Origin: Acanthopleura granulata | Taxonomy: Eukaryota; Mollusca; Polyplacophora; Chitonida; Chitonidae | Direction of reading: 5' to 3' | Assembly (NCBI GenBank): GCA_016165875.1 | Contig: JABBOT010000013.1 | Coordinates: 13,055,435-13,119,434 of the forward strand | DNA length: 64,000 nt | Translations under genes and position numbers: made by a program | In this document: piece after piece, positions 46,901 through 57,248 of the stretch | Layout: the number at the start of each line of letters is the position of its first letter | Position numbering within the stretch: position 1 is the stretch's first letter | Notes under the pieces: model-generated | The model's database searches: none | The model's input: the letters and a program-made list of their open reading frames with translations, nothing else | What the model was told of the DNA's origin: nothing

Positions 46901-49900
46901 GAAACACCAAGTCCATCTTATAATGCTTGAGGGCGTCTTCAAAAGCTTTCGCGTTTTGATCCACGCCGATGTACAGTACAACTTTTGCGCCGTTTGCGTT
47001 GAGTTTCCTCACGATTTCGGACATGTCTTTATCAGTAGGGTACAGTTCTATAGTTAGCGGTTCAGCCACGCAGATACCCTCGCTTTCAGCCTTCTGGCGA
47101 GTGTACAGCATCACTTTACGGCCGTAGTTGTTGTTGATGTAAACGAAACTGACATAAGTCCAGCCGAAGTGTTTTAAAAGAGCCACGAATACATCGCTGG
47201 AAACACCGTCACTTGCACAAGTCCTCAGCAAATATGGATATAAACCCTTGTCATCTAGATCAGGTGAAGACGAACTGGGACTTATTACTGGCATGTGCAG
47301 ATGCTTGAAATATTCCGCCAATGGTAAGGACACGCCGCTAGACTCGGAGCCAATCACTGCTACAACTTGGGACAAATCGATCACGTGGCCTGTAGCTGGG
47401 TCCACCAGGGGTGCTTGTCCAGAGAAGAACTGCGTAACGATGGTAACAGCTTGGATTGAGCTATAGCAGTCGTCGAAAATAACTGCTCCGAATTTGATCC
47501 GTGTCTGTTCTCGATACTTTTTTACAGCATACAGAAATCCTTCCACCGACATGATGGCATGGGATGCGGACCTGAACGGACCACATCCGAATGGGTCGTC
47601 TTGCTTGGGAGCCCAGTGAAGAGAAAAGAACCCTGCCAGCAGGACCTCCCCCGGAAGGTAGACGAAGGGGCTGCGGCTCTCACACTGTGGGCACGGCGCT
47701 CTGCAGACGGAGGATAGATTATGGGGTGACTGCACGTGGAGGAATCCATTCTGACGGTAGGATCCAACCTGAAAGTATGACAACATATGTAGAAAGCGCA
47801 ATTCTTCGAAAGATGCTGGACCCAGGCGTTGAAACCAGCATTTGTATACCGGGCGTCAACCAAAATTGGCCTTCTAAATGGGTCAATAATCAGTTGCTTC
47901 CACCAAGCAATTTTTCACTTAAGTCAAAAGTTTTAAACTCATCTGACAACTTATTTAACACTTAGTGGTGCTGAAATTTGTGTCACTTGTGCTCTTTCAT
48001 GATATACATGTGCCATTCATGCCAATCTTGATTGATTGATTGATTGACTGACGGCTCTACCTGTGCAGGTCGTTTGTTGTCCTAATTTTAAATATCCTCA
48101 CAACTTTACAGCACAGAAATCTGGTACATATTTTTCAACTGAAAAATAAGATTGTCGCTACAGAGTTTTGCGATACCATATACTGACCGTAAATGAGAGA
48201 TCAAATAGATCAAACCATTCCTAATAAAAACTGGAGAGACTTGTCGACTCCCAATGGAACTACTGCTACAGAAAAGTCTTTCCTGATGGCAGATATCCAC
48301 TGCATCGTAGGCTGAAGGCTGTGTTCGGTTTTCTACCTCCATCCTTATACACCTCTACACCTTCACATTTAGTAAAATACGGTCACAACAGAAATATAAT
48401 AATAGGCCTATTGATGTGGCGTAAGACTTAACCTTTTATGTATCAGTGAAACATTGTAGAGCACAATGTTAAAACAACTTCCGACGTTTCGAAACCTACC
48501 CATCAGTCTTAAAAAAAAACACACACACACAAGCTTGAAATGCCTTATATCATAGAAATTTCACAGAAAGTCATACCCAGAAACCTGTACCAACGCTGAC
48601 CTTTTGGAGAGTTCAAACCTCACAGTACCAATGAAAATTGTGGTTTTCCAAACACGAAATTTATGCGTGAAATGCATCGGATAAAGTAAAAGTAAGGATT
48701 TACATCATTCCTTTGCTCTAAAGCCGTACTGGTAGGGTCAGCCAACAGCCTACGGATGGTGGTGGATTTCCCTCGGGCCCTGCTCGGTTTCCTCCCATCA
48801 TAATGCTAGGCACCATCACCTAAGTGAAACATTCTTGAATACAGCGTAAAACACCAATTAAATAAATAAATAAATACCATACCTTTGTAAAAGTCCCCTG
48901 ATCATATCGGTTGATGTCGTAGATCCGCTGGTCTAGATTTAGCTTCACGTCACCATTAGCATCAAAATGTACAGTGACATTCTCCTGTGCCATTTCTGGT
49001 ACAGTGTGGTGCACATCAAAATCTGCATAATGTAAACGGACTCCACGTACTTCGCTCAGGTAATCCAGACTGTTTTTGATCTTGAAAGCTTTGCACAGTC
49101 CCGTGGCACCTGCGCAGAGCTTTTCGTGCATCTGCTTCGTGGCCAGACTCAGGGCGTAAACGGCGTGGATGCCAGAAGTGACGTAATCCCCCTGTCTGAA
49201 TTCCCTACAACCTCCTAGGCTGGAATCATATAATGGTCCGCAGGGTTTTTGAACGAAATCCTTTAGCCAAGGGTTCGTGGCGTTTACTTTGCCTTCGCCA
49301 AGTGCGCGAGCCTGCGACTTGAAAAAATCCGCGAATTCGTAGAGTTGCAAAGAGCTAGGAGAAATGCTCCAGACGTTCTGTAAATATTCCTTCCAGGATG
49401 GCGCGCCGAGCGTATTGTTGAACAGACTGGCGTCTGTGCCTACGCTGTCCGGGAAAATCCACTGGAGTTTCCTCACAGCATCAGGGTTCTCCTTGTATTC
49501 GTCCAACAGGATGTATGACAGTTTCCTCGCGGATTCCCTCTGTCCCAAATGGACGACGCCCAAAGAATGGTGAGCTGTTTCCGCTTGCTTCTCAAGCAGA
49601 GTCTTCACCGTCTGCCTGACATCTCGGAGGCTGGATAGTTGTTTCATGTACAGGACACAAATGCTGTTTTCCTCTGCTAGCCTTTGCACATTCCTCGCCA
49701 GATCTCGGCTGTATTCGTCGTCTGTGTGCAGAATAGCAATTGCTGACCATTCCAGCCTCTTCACAAGGTATATGATGGCCTAAAATCAAGATAACTTCTA
49801 CTGGATGCACAATACAGATGTACAAATATTTATACATGTATTTACATTTCCATGGAAATCCGCACAACACAACACCCTCGATCGTTTATTATTGTTTGTT

Positions 49901-52900
49901 CATGAAGGACGCGTGCACTGCACGAGAAACACGGTGAGTCCAGCTTTGACCAGAAAGACTATACTTCAAAACTGATTTTTTACCTATCTCACATTTGAAA
50001 CTTTTATTTTACAGGGCAATAATTTTCTTTCATAGGAAAAACATTTAAAAAATGTCATCCCAGCTGGAAATAATTTCAAGATCGGTTCCCAAACACCCAC
50101 TCACACACCTTACTTTGCTCCTTATCAGATACAGCCGTCCTCAACACGTTTGGATACCGGGTCTTGTTGCTCAAGTCCGTAAGTGTCGTGGCCACACCGA
50201 TGAGGGGAACCTTCGTCTCGTCCAGGAGGCTGGATATAGCAATTGCGCTCTGACTCCGGCTTGGACCAATGAAACCTTGAATAGTACATTGAGACACCTG
50301 AGCATTTCTTTTGAGGAGCAAGCGGATCTGTGTAAACTTCAGTAACCTAAATACATGCATACACCTTATATCCTCAAACAAACATTGTACTCACCGGCAA
50401 ATCCTGGAGCAGTTTGTGGGCCGAAGTCACCACACCTATATATCAACACAGCCTCCGCGACCGAGGTGCATCTCACCAAACTGAGTGCGGTCGCTGTGAG
50501 TTCCAGTCCTGCTGTCTGCAACCTGCAGATGGTCGTGGGTTTCCCCTCTGCTCTGCCCGATTTCCTCTCACCATAATGATGGTCGCCGTCGTATAAGTGA
50601 AATATTCTTGAGCACGGCGTAGAACACCAATCAAATAGCCTAATTAAATATATCCCCACACAGCCACTGCCCTCACCTGCAAAGTTTGGAGCAGTGTGTG
50701 GTCCACAGTCAATGGCTGATGAAGGAAATTCCCCATGAATCGTGCTTATGGCACGGGCCGAGGCGAGCCTGGCATTTCCGCAATCATCATGCACTGTAAA
50801 ACCTGGAAATAACGAAAACATTAATTACTTCACGGCGCCTTTGACTTCTTGAATGATTCACCATGTGTAATGGGCCTACTTACAAGTTCTTAAAAGTTCT
50901 TGTCGCTAATGGTATCTAGAGACATAGTAGTTACGTTGATAGAGTATTTTCTGTCTCAGCACCTTGTACCACGTTTAGTTTTCCTCGCACTATTTGTGGT
51001 CAGTGTTAAGAAGCCAAATGTCCACGTCATTCACGAGGTGGCGCCAGAAATTGCCGAGGGCAGACAGCAGGCCACGGACTTGTTTATTTATTTATTTATA
51101 TGTTTGGTGCTTTACGCCATACTCAAGAATATTTCACTTACACGACGGCGTCTGGCATTATGGCCAAAGGAAATAGGGCAGAGTTCTTCTCGGCCTCTAA
51201 AACTGTGTCTTTTATATGTACATTGCCAATTGGTAGTGTCTTCGTTTTAGGAGTGTCAATATTAGTGTTTACGACCTTAACTGAATGTCACTCCACTAGC
51301 CTAGAAAATCTGAAATTTATAAATATCTAGCCTTGTAGAGCAAAACCATCTATAAACCAGCTGTTCCACTTTGCATCCATCAGAAATGCTAATTATCAAG
51401 ATGCAGTACACACTTTTAGAGGCATTTAGCTGGGAGGCTGAGTAACAAACTAAGAAGGTATAACACAGTTTTCCAACCGATGTTTTTGTGGAAAACATTG
51501 GTTTCAAAATGCCACCAGCAATAAAGTCGAGGAGACTGTCATCCGGCAGTAATGTGCTTTTTCACCGGTACACTCTTAAAACACAATTGTTAAAATGTTC
51601 GATTATAAAACATGTATGCCGTAAACTGTAGGTCCAAAAATATGAACAAGTGCCATCGTCTTAAAATGCTGCTCGATGTAACGAACATTAATACATGTAA
51701 CATAACGTTAAAGAGCTTTATAAACTTTTCAGATTCATAATGCAGAACACACAGATAAACCTGGTAATTTAACATAAAGTAGTATTAGATTAAAACATAT
51801 CCAGAACTATTTGTAAAGTGTTTAATTTCTCTTTATAGAAAGTGGTCACCTATAACATTATAAATTAATGCCTCCTTCCTGTATCACTACCAAATTATTG
51901 AATTTATGTACAATAATTCGTTTCTGAAATGAGAATAATACAAAGCTAGGAGTCGTTCTCTTTTTGTTTAGAATAGGGAAGGACAAATTCCCTAGTTCGT
52001 AAGTGACTTGCCAAAAGTCGATGGTTTACCCTAGCATCCAGGGCTTCTCATAGCCATAAAAATGGCCGCCATCGTATAAGCGAAAAGTTCTTAAGTATGA
52101 CATTAGGTAATTATCAAGTAAATCAATAAGTAAATAAAACCGCGTAAACCACTGTCGTCGTTGTGTGATGTATACTATGGACTATTACAGTATCGTGCAA
52201 TTTTATGTTAACTTTGTGCATAAGGAATGTGTCCTTATACAGATCTACGGCTTACCAGACGGTTCATTGTGAAAAACAGTATTTTTTTTTCTTACAGCCT
52301 TATTTTGTTTTTTAGAGAAAAGTATATTTGTATTACAAAGGAAATTTTTGGAGTCATCATGAAAATATGTGTTTAATTTGGAACTTATCTGTTTACATGG
52401 GAAATTATTTGTTTACAAGGGAGAGAAATCTTATTTAAACACTAAAAATATATTAGCTTCGGTTAAAATATTCCTACCACGGAGGTAATAACTCCCTACC
52501 TAAATAATAATTACGTCGGGTAAATTCCCTTTGTAAAAAAATATGATAAACTGTTTGATAACCCGCCTCACATCCATGTACACAGGCAGAGAAAGAAATT
52601 TCAACACCCACACTCCAGAGTTTGCCAACTACATTATTGAGCTAATTATACACAATGAAAGAAAAGTTGGGTCAACAGAGGAGCTAATTCAACTCAGAAA
52701 ATTGAGTCATGTATATTACCAGATCGGCCGAGTCACTGAAGAATCCTCGAGTTATAATGCCTGACTGATTCATAAAAGGTTGATGAGTCCTTTGACTTAT
52801 CAAACAATGAGATGAGCCTTTAATAACTTGAGACCAAGACTCCTCTTATAATGTCTATTTGACTCATGAATGGTCAATGAGACCTTTGATTTCTCAAACA

Positions 52901-54138
52901 ATCAGATGAGTCTTTAATAACTTGGTCAATGAGGCCATATGACTCATTGTTCTGAGTTCAGGTCCAGCTCTACTGGAAAACTCAGATTTTTGAGTCTGTT
53001 GACCTAAAATTTTTTCATACATGCAGCCATCTGTAGAGAATTTACCTGGAAGGTATTCACTTGCATGGTATGAAAGTTGGTGCAACTCCTCCTAAGAAGG
53101 GATACATTGCATTAGTACGCCGGGTAAGTTTCAGTGTTACAGGTATTAATTAAAATACCCAGCAGTAAGCTAACGGTGATCAGGCCTAATAAGAAAATAG
53201 GCATGAAGTTTACAAAAATGATCAAAGTTAAACATAAGAAGTTTGATTTGAATTACATGCATGATACACGTGGCAATATACCCCATGGGAAAAGTTGCAT
53301 CTTTAATATCCCAATCACATGTGTGACTTAATGCATGTGATTCCGTGTGGTTATCAGCAAATGTTGAGAATTTTATAATAATATCCATTTTGGCAGATTT
53401 AGATTTTGGCCACTCAACATATATATTGATCAATTAATTCATGCGCAAATTAATATCTAATAGAATTTTCACGTAAAGCACAAACAGTGTTGATCCGAAG
53501 AATGAGCTCGTGTTGTGTCCATTTTCACCACACTGCGGATTACCACTACTTTTAGTGTTTTACACCAAAATTCTCAGTGGATCGTTCTGATTCAACAAAA
53601 TCACTCCGAATTTCGACTTTAACAACTATTACCATGATGATATTTTAACCATTCCATCCAGTTATTTATTTATTATTTATATGATTGGTGTTTTACGTCA
53701 TACTCAAGAATATTTCACTCATACAATGGCGGCGGGAGGAAATCACCATCCAGTTATCATGGACTTAGGTCAGTATAAATTTGTATTCTGACTTTTATAA
53801 GATAGATTTGCCAAGAATTTCTCACCTATCTTAACGCCCGGGATAAAACTCTGTTTGCTCTTCAAGCCAGGGCTGTTTAGCTTACGAACCACATACTGGA
53901 CTGCCGTCAGCAGTTGCAGAGAGCCGTACACAACCTCCCCGCACGACTTGTCCTCTTTCGGTGCTCGTAAGCTGAGCACAACAGCGAGGTTAACGTCCCC
54001 CGGTTCGTCGTAAGTCTTCCAGCGGCAATCCTGGCATATCGTGGGCCGTAAGCCGAGCAGCAACAGCAGAAAAAGTGTAACGAAGCACTGAATCCCGCCG
54101 AACTTTCTGAAAAGCGTCTGCGGCGTTACACACTCCAT
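43817..54138 (-). CDS. Tandem Venus flytrap, single-pass receptor (mGluR-like ectodomain)
   Basis: Eight exons join in matching phase (1,1,0,0,0,1,0) to about 1,214 residues. Order: signal peptide (1-35, hydrophobic TLFLLLLLGL); Venus flytrap 1 (about 45-510); a Cys stub CRAPCPQC; Venus flytrap 2 (about 535-968); a Cys stub CTPGGACSSC; one membrane helix (about 1008-1035, ILVVTLAIVCVVAIILVVAV); basic stop-transfer VVRRSRR; Ser-rich tail ending SETFV, a class I PDZ-ligand pattern. Both flytraps align with metabotropic glutamate receptor ectodomains (PGVKIG...DDC, FIGPSRSQSA, DLSNKTRY; IFDDCYSS, VIGSES, HFGWTYVSFVYINNNYG). No seven-helix bundle, kinase or guanylyl cyclase domain follows. Likely a plasma-membrane sensor for an amino acid or similar small ligand, signalling through partners. 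Joins are inferred by eye; the family placement is solid, the single-pass architecture likely. Confidence 0.82.
44109..44164. repeat. Perfect 24-bp inverted repeat (hairpin)
   Basis: Arms 44109-44132 and 44141-44164 are exact complements (CTGACGAACTTCCCCACGTC) around GGTGTACA. The arm is the 3' consensus of SINE-C, so two SINE-C ends appear fused head to head inside receptor intron 7. Confidence 0.9.
44360..44706 (-). CDS. Receptor exon 7: cytoplasmic tail
   Basis: Acceptor TTTTTTTCAACAG, phase 1 in. Encodes a low-complexity tail with NPSSESSSYVSNMSSSAAMA and basic/acidic patches to VVEEDDME. I end it at the GTAAAA donor in phase 0. Without splicing, the frame would run ten residues further to a stop at 44333. 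Confidence 0.7.
45250..45466 (-). CDS. Receptor exon 6: Cys stub and membrane helix
   Basis: Acceptor GGAAAG before ATGGTTGAC (phase 0), donor GTACGA (phase 1). Encodes VTSSCTPGGACSSCGV, a short linker, a strongly hydrophobic helix of about 28 residues and RRSRR. Another acceptor seven bases upstream is possible but would not keep phase. Confidence 0.8.
45692..45813 (+). repeat. SINE-A 3' part in receptor intron 5
   Basis: Runs from GGAGGTCTGCTAGGAACCTG to AAGTGAAATACTCTTGAGTC. Antisense to the gene. Confidence 0.7.
45926..46008 (+). repeat. Second SINE-A fragment in receptor intron 5
   Basis: Short 3' end: CCTCCCACCATAATACCGAC through CGGAAAACACCAACC. Confidence 0.65.
46368..47768 (-). CDS. 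Receptor exon 5: linker and flytrap 2
   Basis: 467 codons, phase 0, acceptor ATACTTTCAG, donor GTAAGT. It completes flytrap 1 (VGSYRQNGFLHV) and adds the stub SVCRAPCPQCE. It then starts flytrap 2 at VYLPGEVLLAGFFSLHWAPK and carries it to the last strand FKIWSLQQHSGGSPKYVV. One exon encoding almost a whole flytrap is unlike flytrap 1, which is split over five. Confidence 0.95.
48724..48876 (+). repeat. SINE-A touching the exon 4 splice donor
   Basis: Antisense to the receptor. Its AAATAAATAAATAAAT tail ends six bases beyond the exon 4 donor. Confidence 0.85.
48883..49779 (-). CDS. Receptor exon 4: lobe 2 of flytrap 1
   Basis: Phase 0 on both sides, 299 codons. Starts AIIYLVKRLEWSAIAILHTD and runs to YDINRYDQGTFTK. 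Contains the DEY tyrosine position and WIFPDSVG, plus N-glycosylation sites (NNT, NAT, NVT). The donor GTATGG is followed at once by a SINE-A tail. Confidence 0.93.
50109..50275 (-). CDS. Receptor exon 3
   Basis: Acceptor ACTATTCAAG, donor GTGTGT; phase 1 in, 0 out. Encodes FIGPSRSQSAIAISSLLDET and VPLIGVATTLTDLSNKTRYP, which carry the Ser, Thr and (SD) Asp positions that hold the alpha-amino acid group in mGluRs. I chose this acceptor because it rebuilds the conserved (I/F)AG-x-IGP junction. Confidence 0.85.
50395..50435 (-). pseudogene. Duplicated end of receptor exon 2 with its own donor
   Basis: A 37-base stretch matches the last part of exon 2 plus donor at about 28 of 37 positions (CGPQTAPGFAG against CGPHTAPNFAG). 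It ends in phase 1 at GTGAGT. An AG lies at the far side (TTGATATATAG). Inclusion after exon 2 would shift the frame (41 bases), so it is a relic or a poison/alternative exon. A SINE-A separates it from exon 2. Confidence 0.45.
50454..50657 (+). repeat. SINE-A between exon 2 and its duplicated end
   Basis: Flanked by ACACAGCC at 50446-50453 and 50658-50665, an 8-base target duplication. The head (CTCCGCGACCGAGG) and body are present, with a short tail. Confidence 0.8.
50677..50802 (-). CDS. Receptor exon 2
   Basis: Acceptor TATTTCCAG, donor GTGAGG, phase 1 to 1. Encodes FTVHDDCGNARLASARAIST, equivalent to the mGluR D-[ST]-C helix, and a loop ending CGPHTAPNFA. Confidence 0.85.
51079..51185 (-). 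repeat. SINE-A 3' half
   Basis: TTTATTTATTTATATGTTTG tail side, TTTACGCCATACTCAAGAAT, ending AATAGGGCAGAG. Confidence 0.75.
52059..52138 (+). repeat. Old SINE-A end fused to a SINE-C end
   Basis: GGCCGCCATCGTATAAGCGA and a CAATAAGTAAATAAAA tail. Just before it, TTCGTAAGTGACTTGCCAAA (51990-52010) is the 3' consensus of SINE-C. Confidence 0.55.
52765..52925. repeat. 94-bp direct duplication
   Basis: AACAATGAGATGAGCCTTTA near 52804 recurs as AACAATCAGATGAGTCTTTA near 52898; the preceding GATTCATAAAAGGTTGATGA and GACTCATGAATGGTCAATGA also match. Confidence 0.7.
53661..53745 (-). repeat. SINE-A 3' fragment just inside receptor intron 1
   Basis: TTATTTATTATTTATATG tail, TTTTACGTCATACTCAAGAA, CAATGGCGGCGGGAGGAAA. 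It lies about 80 bases beyond the exon 1 donor. Confidence 0.75.
53826..54138 (-). CDS. Receptor exon 1: signal peptide and flytrap 1 start
   Basis: The ATG at 54138 is chosen because it directly precedes a classic signal peptide (MECVTPQTLFRKFGGIQCFV, then TLFLLLLLGLRPTIC, cut before QDCRW). No in-frame ATG lies closer upstream. It then encodes DVNLAVVLSLRAP and KSCGEVVYGSLQLLTAVQYV, the first strand and helix. It ends IPGVKI|G in phase 1 at GTGAGA. Confidence 0.88.
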
Positions 54139-54891
54139 CGCTATGATCTCCTCTAAGCTATACAGGTTTTGGTTCACTGTTCCTTAATTGCAGAATCTGT
54201 CGATGATCTTTCTTCCTGTTTTTCGAACAGCGTCTAGTTGCGAAAATAGGAAACCCATGAGTATATAATATAGCCGCCTTTATAGCTTTCGGGTCACGAG
54301 GTCCTAAATCATTGGTACTTCCTCGTATGAAGAATTGAATGCCTGACACTGATACGCGTTGTACCCAGGGGAACTTTCAAAAACATAATGTGGGACTATT
54401 GTATATAATACAAAAGAATGCCCCAGTTCTCCTCGTTCATGTACAGAGTGGCTGCCCCCACCCCCACCCCACCCCAGAGTTTTAAATGTTGTATTCACGT
54501 TTTCAAAACGGCAGGCATATAGTTTTCTATACACAAACTTAATGTGTTCTTACTAACGCGCTTTTAAGGAGGGGGGGGGGGGGTAAGCGAGGAGAAAACA
54601 AACTTATGACATATCTATTATATTCATAACTGATAAATTATAATACACCTCATCGTCACCAAGGCCCACACAAGCAGTCCGAGTAAACCTGCAGTCCGGG
54701 GTCGGGTTTTAACGCACACTAAGCTTGTGCGTTCGGCACAGAAGTGGCATAATCGCCCGAACGCTGTATTTTCCTAATACATGTATAGCCTATATAACAA
54801 GGTGCCAAAGAAGTAACCCCTAACCCTGCCTAACTGAACACAAAAACACTCAAATATATTCCAGTTTCAACCAGCTTCATGCTGATGTATG

Positions 54892-54893
54892 AT

Positions 54894-54956
<63 letters not shown>

Positions 54957-55027
54957 TTTGACTGGTGTTTTACGTCGTAGTCAAGAATATGTCATTTATA
55001 CAACATCGGTGAGCATTAGGGCGGGAC
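54892..55027 (-). repeat. Young SINE-A fragment with (TTTA)17 tail and 12-bp target duplication
   Basis: Flanked by GCTGATGTATGA at 54880-54891 and 55028-55039. The very long, pure TTTA tail and intact target duplication suggest a recent insertion. 5' truncated. Confidence 0.88.
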
Positions 55028-55347
55028 GCTGATGTATGAATCGACAAACAAACTTATTTTCTCTTGGGTATACCCAAAGCCTGAAACCCGTGAGTTTCTA
55101 GGTTTGCTGTTCAGTGGGACAAACCCGGTAACACTGAACTCAGATCGCAGGGAAAAGCTTCGCTGTGATTGGTAACATACCCATGCAGCCAGCATGGTGC
55201 GATTAATTAGAGCGAAGCTTTTATCGCCTTGACGGCTTATAACAGTGATTTCCGCAAGGTGAACCGGATGGTGTACATTTATTGAGTGAAGAGCAGACGA
55301 AGCCTATGGAGCGAAACAGATCAAAGTATTTAAATGTTTTCAAACTA

Positions 55348-55503
55348 TTTATTTATTTATCTGATTGGTGTTTCACGCCGCAATAAAGTATATTTCACTT
55401 ATTCCACGTCAACAAGCATTATGGTGGTGCGGGGAAACCGGGAAGAGGCCGGGGAAAACCCATGACCATCCGCAGGTTGCCGGCAGGCCTTCCCGCGCAC
55501 AAT
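55348..55503 (-). repeat. SINE-A, 5' truncated
   Basis: GATTGGTGTTTCACGCCG, AACCATGACC-like body and GCAGGTTGCCGGCAGGCCTT, ending CCCGCGCAC. Confidence 0.8.
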
Positions 55504-56161
55504 AAAGTTCTTTTTATTAAAAGAACAATGTATGGATAATAGAAATATGGTGGTTTCTTCCCTGAGAAATCAAACCAGAACTGTCGCTATGACGCCCCTT
55601 CTCCCTGTTACCGGACTTGTCCGATTATCAAAACAAAAAGCCTACAAACTTTGGTGGTTTCTAAAGAGAGGGCCATGTTTTTTTCACGTTTCGTACGCCA
55701 ACGTAAAGCCTTGTGTGTCTGTTTACGAACGAACGTCGTTTGGATGAGATTGGAATATTTTTTCGTGTTTTATGTCCAGTTATGACAAATTAGGGATTAT
55801 ATCCCAGCCACCGAAGTTATGTACTATGTTATCTATATGAGGCATAAATAGCGATTGGACGATTCAGCAACCTATGTTCCTGCATGGCGAATGAAGGTAA
55901 AGAACCTATTACCGGACGACCAATGCACTCTTCCTCACGGCACGTCTACAGCATATATACTGTCATCACTGACCCCAGAAATAGGAAGTGAGAGTAAGCT
56001 ACGAATTCCCTATCCCTGTCCGGGACTGACCGCCCCCCTCCCCTCCCGCCCCTCTTATTCCCTCCATCCCTACTGTTTATGCATGTATGTGTGGCGCAAG
56101 TCGCTCACTGAGCTGTATATATTTATACCCTTATTCAATGTAAAACACTACGTACAGCATA

Positions 56162-56330
56162 ATGATTTATTTACTCATTTGATTGGTGTTTTACGCCGTA
56201 TACTCAAGAATATTTCACTTATACGACGGCGACCAGCATTATGGTGGAACGAAAGCGGGCAGAGCACGGAGGAAACCCACGACCATATCCACAGGTTGTT
56301 GGCGGACCATCCTATAAGTACAACCGGGGA
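56162..56330 (-). repeat. SINE-A, 5' truncated
   Basis: TTTGATTGGTGTTTTACGCC through ATCCACAGGTTGTTGGCGGA. The tail side is short (TTTATTTACTCA). Confidence 0.8.
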
Positions 56331-57248
56331 TGGAACCAGCCTATACATTACAATGAAGCTAACTAGAATTTAGTGTAATTCATACCTGTATAACATACGT
56401 TGCCAGGTAGTTATGGCTTAATTAAGTATGCACGCTTCATGAAACATACAATATACCGTCTCAACGCTCCTGCACATGTGGTATATATGTATGCAGAAAC
56501 AGCCGCGAGCAACTAGTGTAATTACATCACGTGTTGATATACACCGAACATAAATAGAATGAATTACAGTTTCTTATCCTCAGGACAGTTTCATTATAAA
56601 AAAACCTGAGTGCCAGTGGAGAGACTACTATACAAGATTTGTTGCTGTTGTTTTGTTTTGTTCTCTCTTTCCTTCAACGCCACCTTAGAATCCAAACATT
56701 TGACTGCATTTAGTTCAGCGAAGAAAATCTATAAAAATAAAAAAAAAATTAAAAAAAAACAGAAGTAAAGGAACTTTCCGATAACGTTTTCAGTGTCCTT
56801 CAACCCTCACCCATTTTCTTCGGGGGAGGGGTGATGTGTTTACCTTTTCCACTCTAAGATGCACGAGCTTTATCGTTTACACGTTCACACCGCCGGTCCC
56901 TTCGATCGTCTGCGGCGTATTGCAATGTTTATTACTTACAATCAACATTCATCCAATAAAAATGCTTTAATGTCTGCATTATGCCGCTGAAAGGCGTTTT
57001 GTCTGTCGTTATCCTTTTTTGCGCCATCATGCCCACGGTAAAGTGATTGTAGACAGTGGAGCTTGCGCATGCTCTGTGGGAAAGTAGGTATGCAGTATAA
57101 CCTGGCGGACGCCATAAATATTAAGTGACAAAACTTTAGACACAAGCTCTACACATCTGCCACAAAACTTTTTGTACACCTTTATTTTCAGCTCTGATTA
57201 AAGCTCTTGCCTGTGTAAGGAAAAGCTAATACATGTTTCTTGATGTAT

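Larger units (their letters stand above)
50803..53825 (-). other. Receptor intron 1 (3 kb)
   Basis: Holds SINE-A fragments at 51.1, 52.1 and 53.7 kb and a 94-bp direct duplication near 52.8 kb. A 73-codon plus frame at 52543-52764 has no family match. No further receptor exon is visible. Confidence 0.7.

Noticed and set aside
48106..48342. Cys-containing minus frame in receptor intron 4, considered as a missing cysteine-rich exon
   Set aside because: Exon 4 joins exon 5 directly in phase 0 and restores the conserved flytrap strand (TK|VGSYRQNG). No good acceptor precedes this frame.
50081..50381. Longer version of receptor exon 3 starting near LLKFTQIRLLLKR
   Set aside because: The acceptors there do not match the phase 1 exit of exon 2. 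The acceptor before 50275 does, and it rebuilds the AG-FIGP motif.
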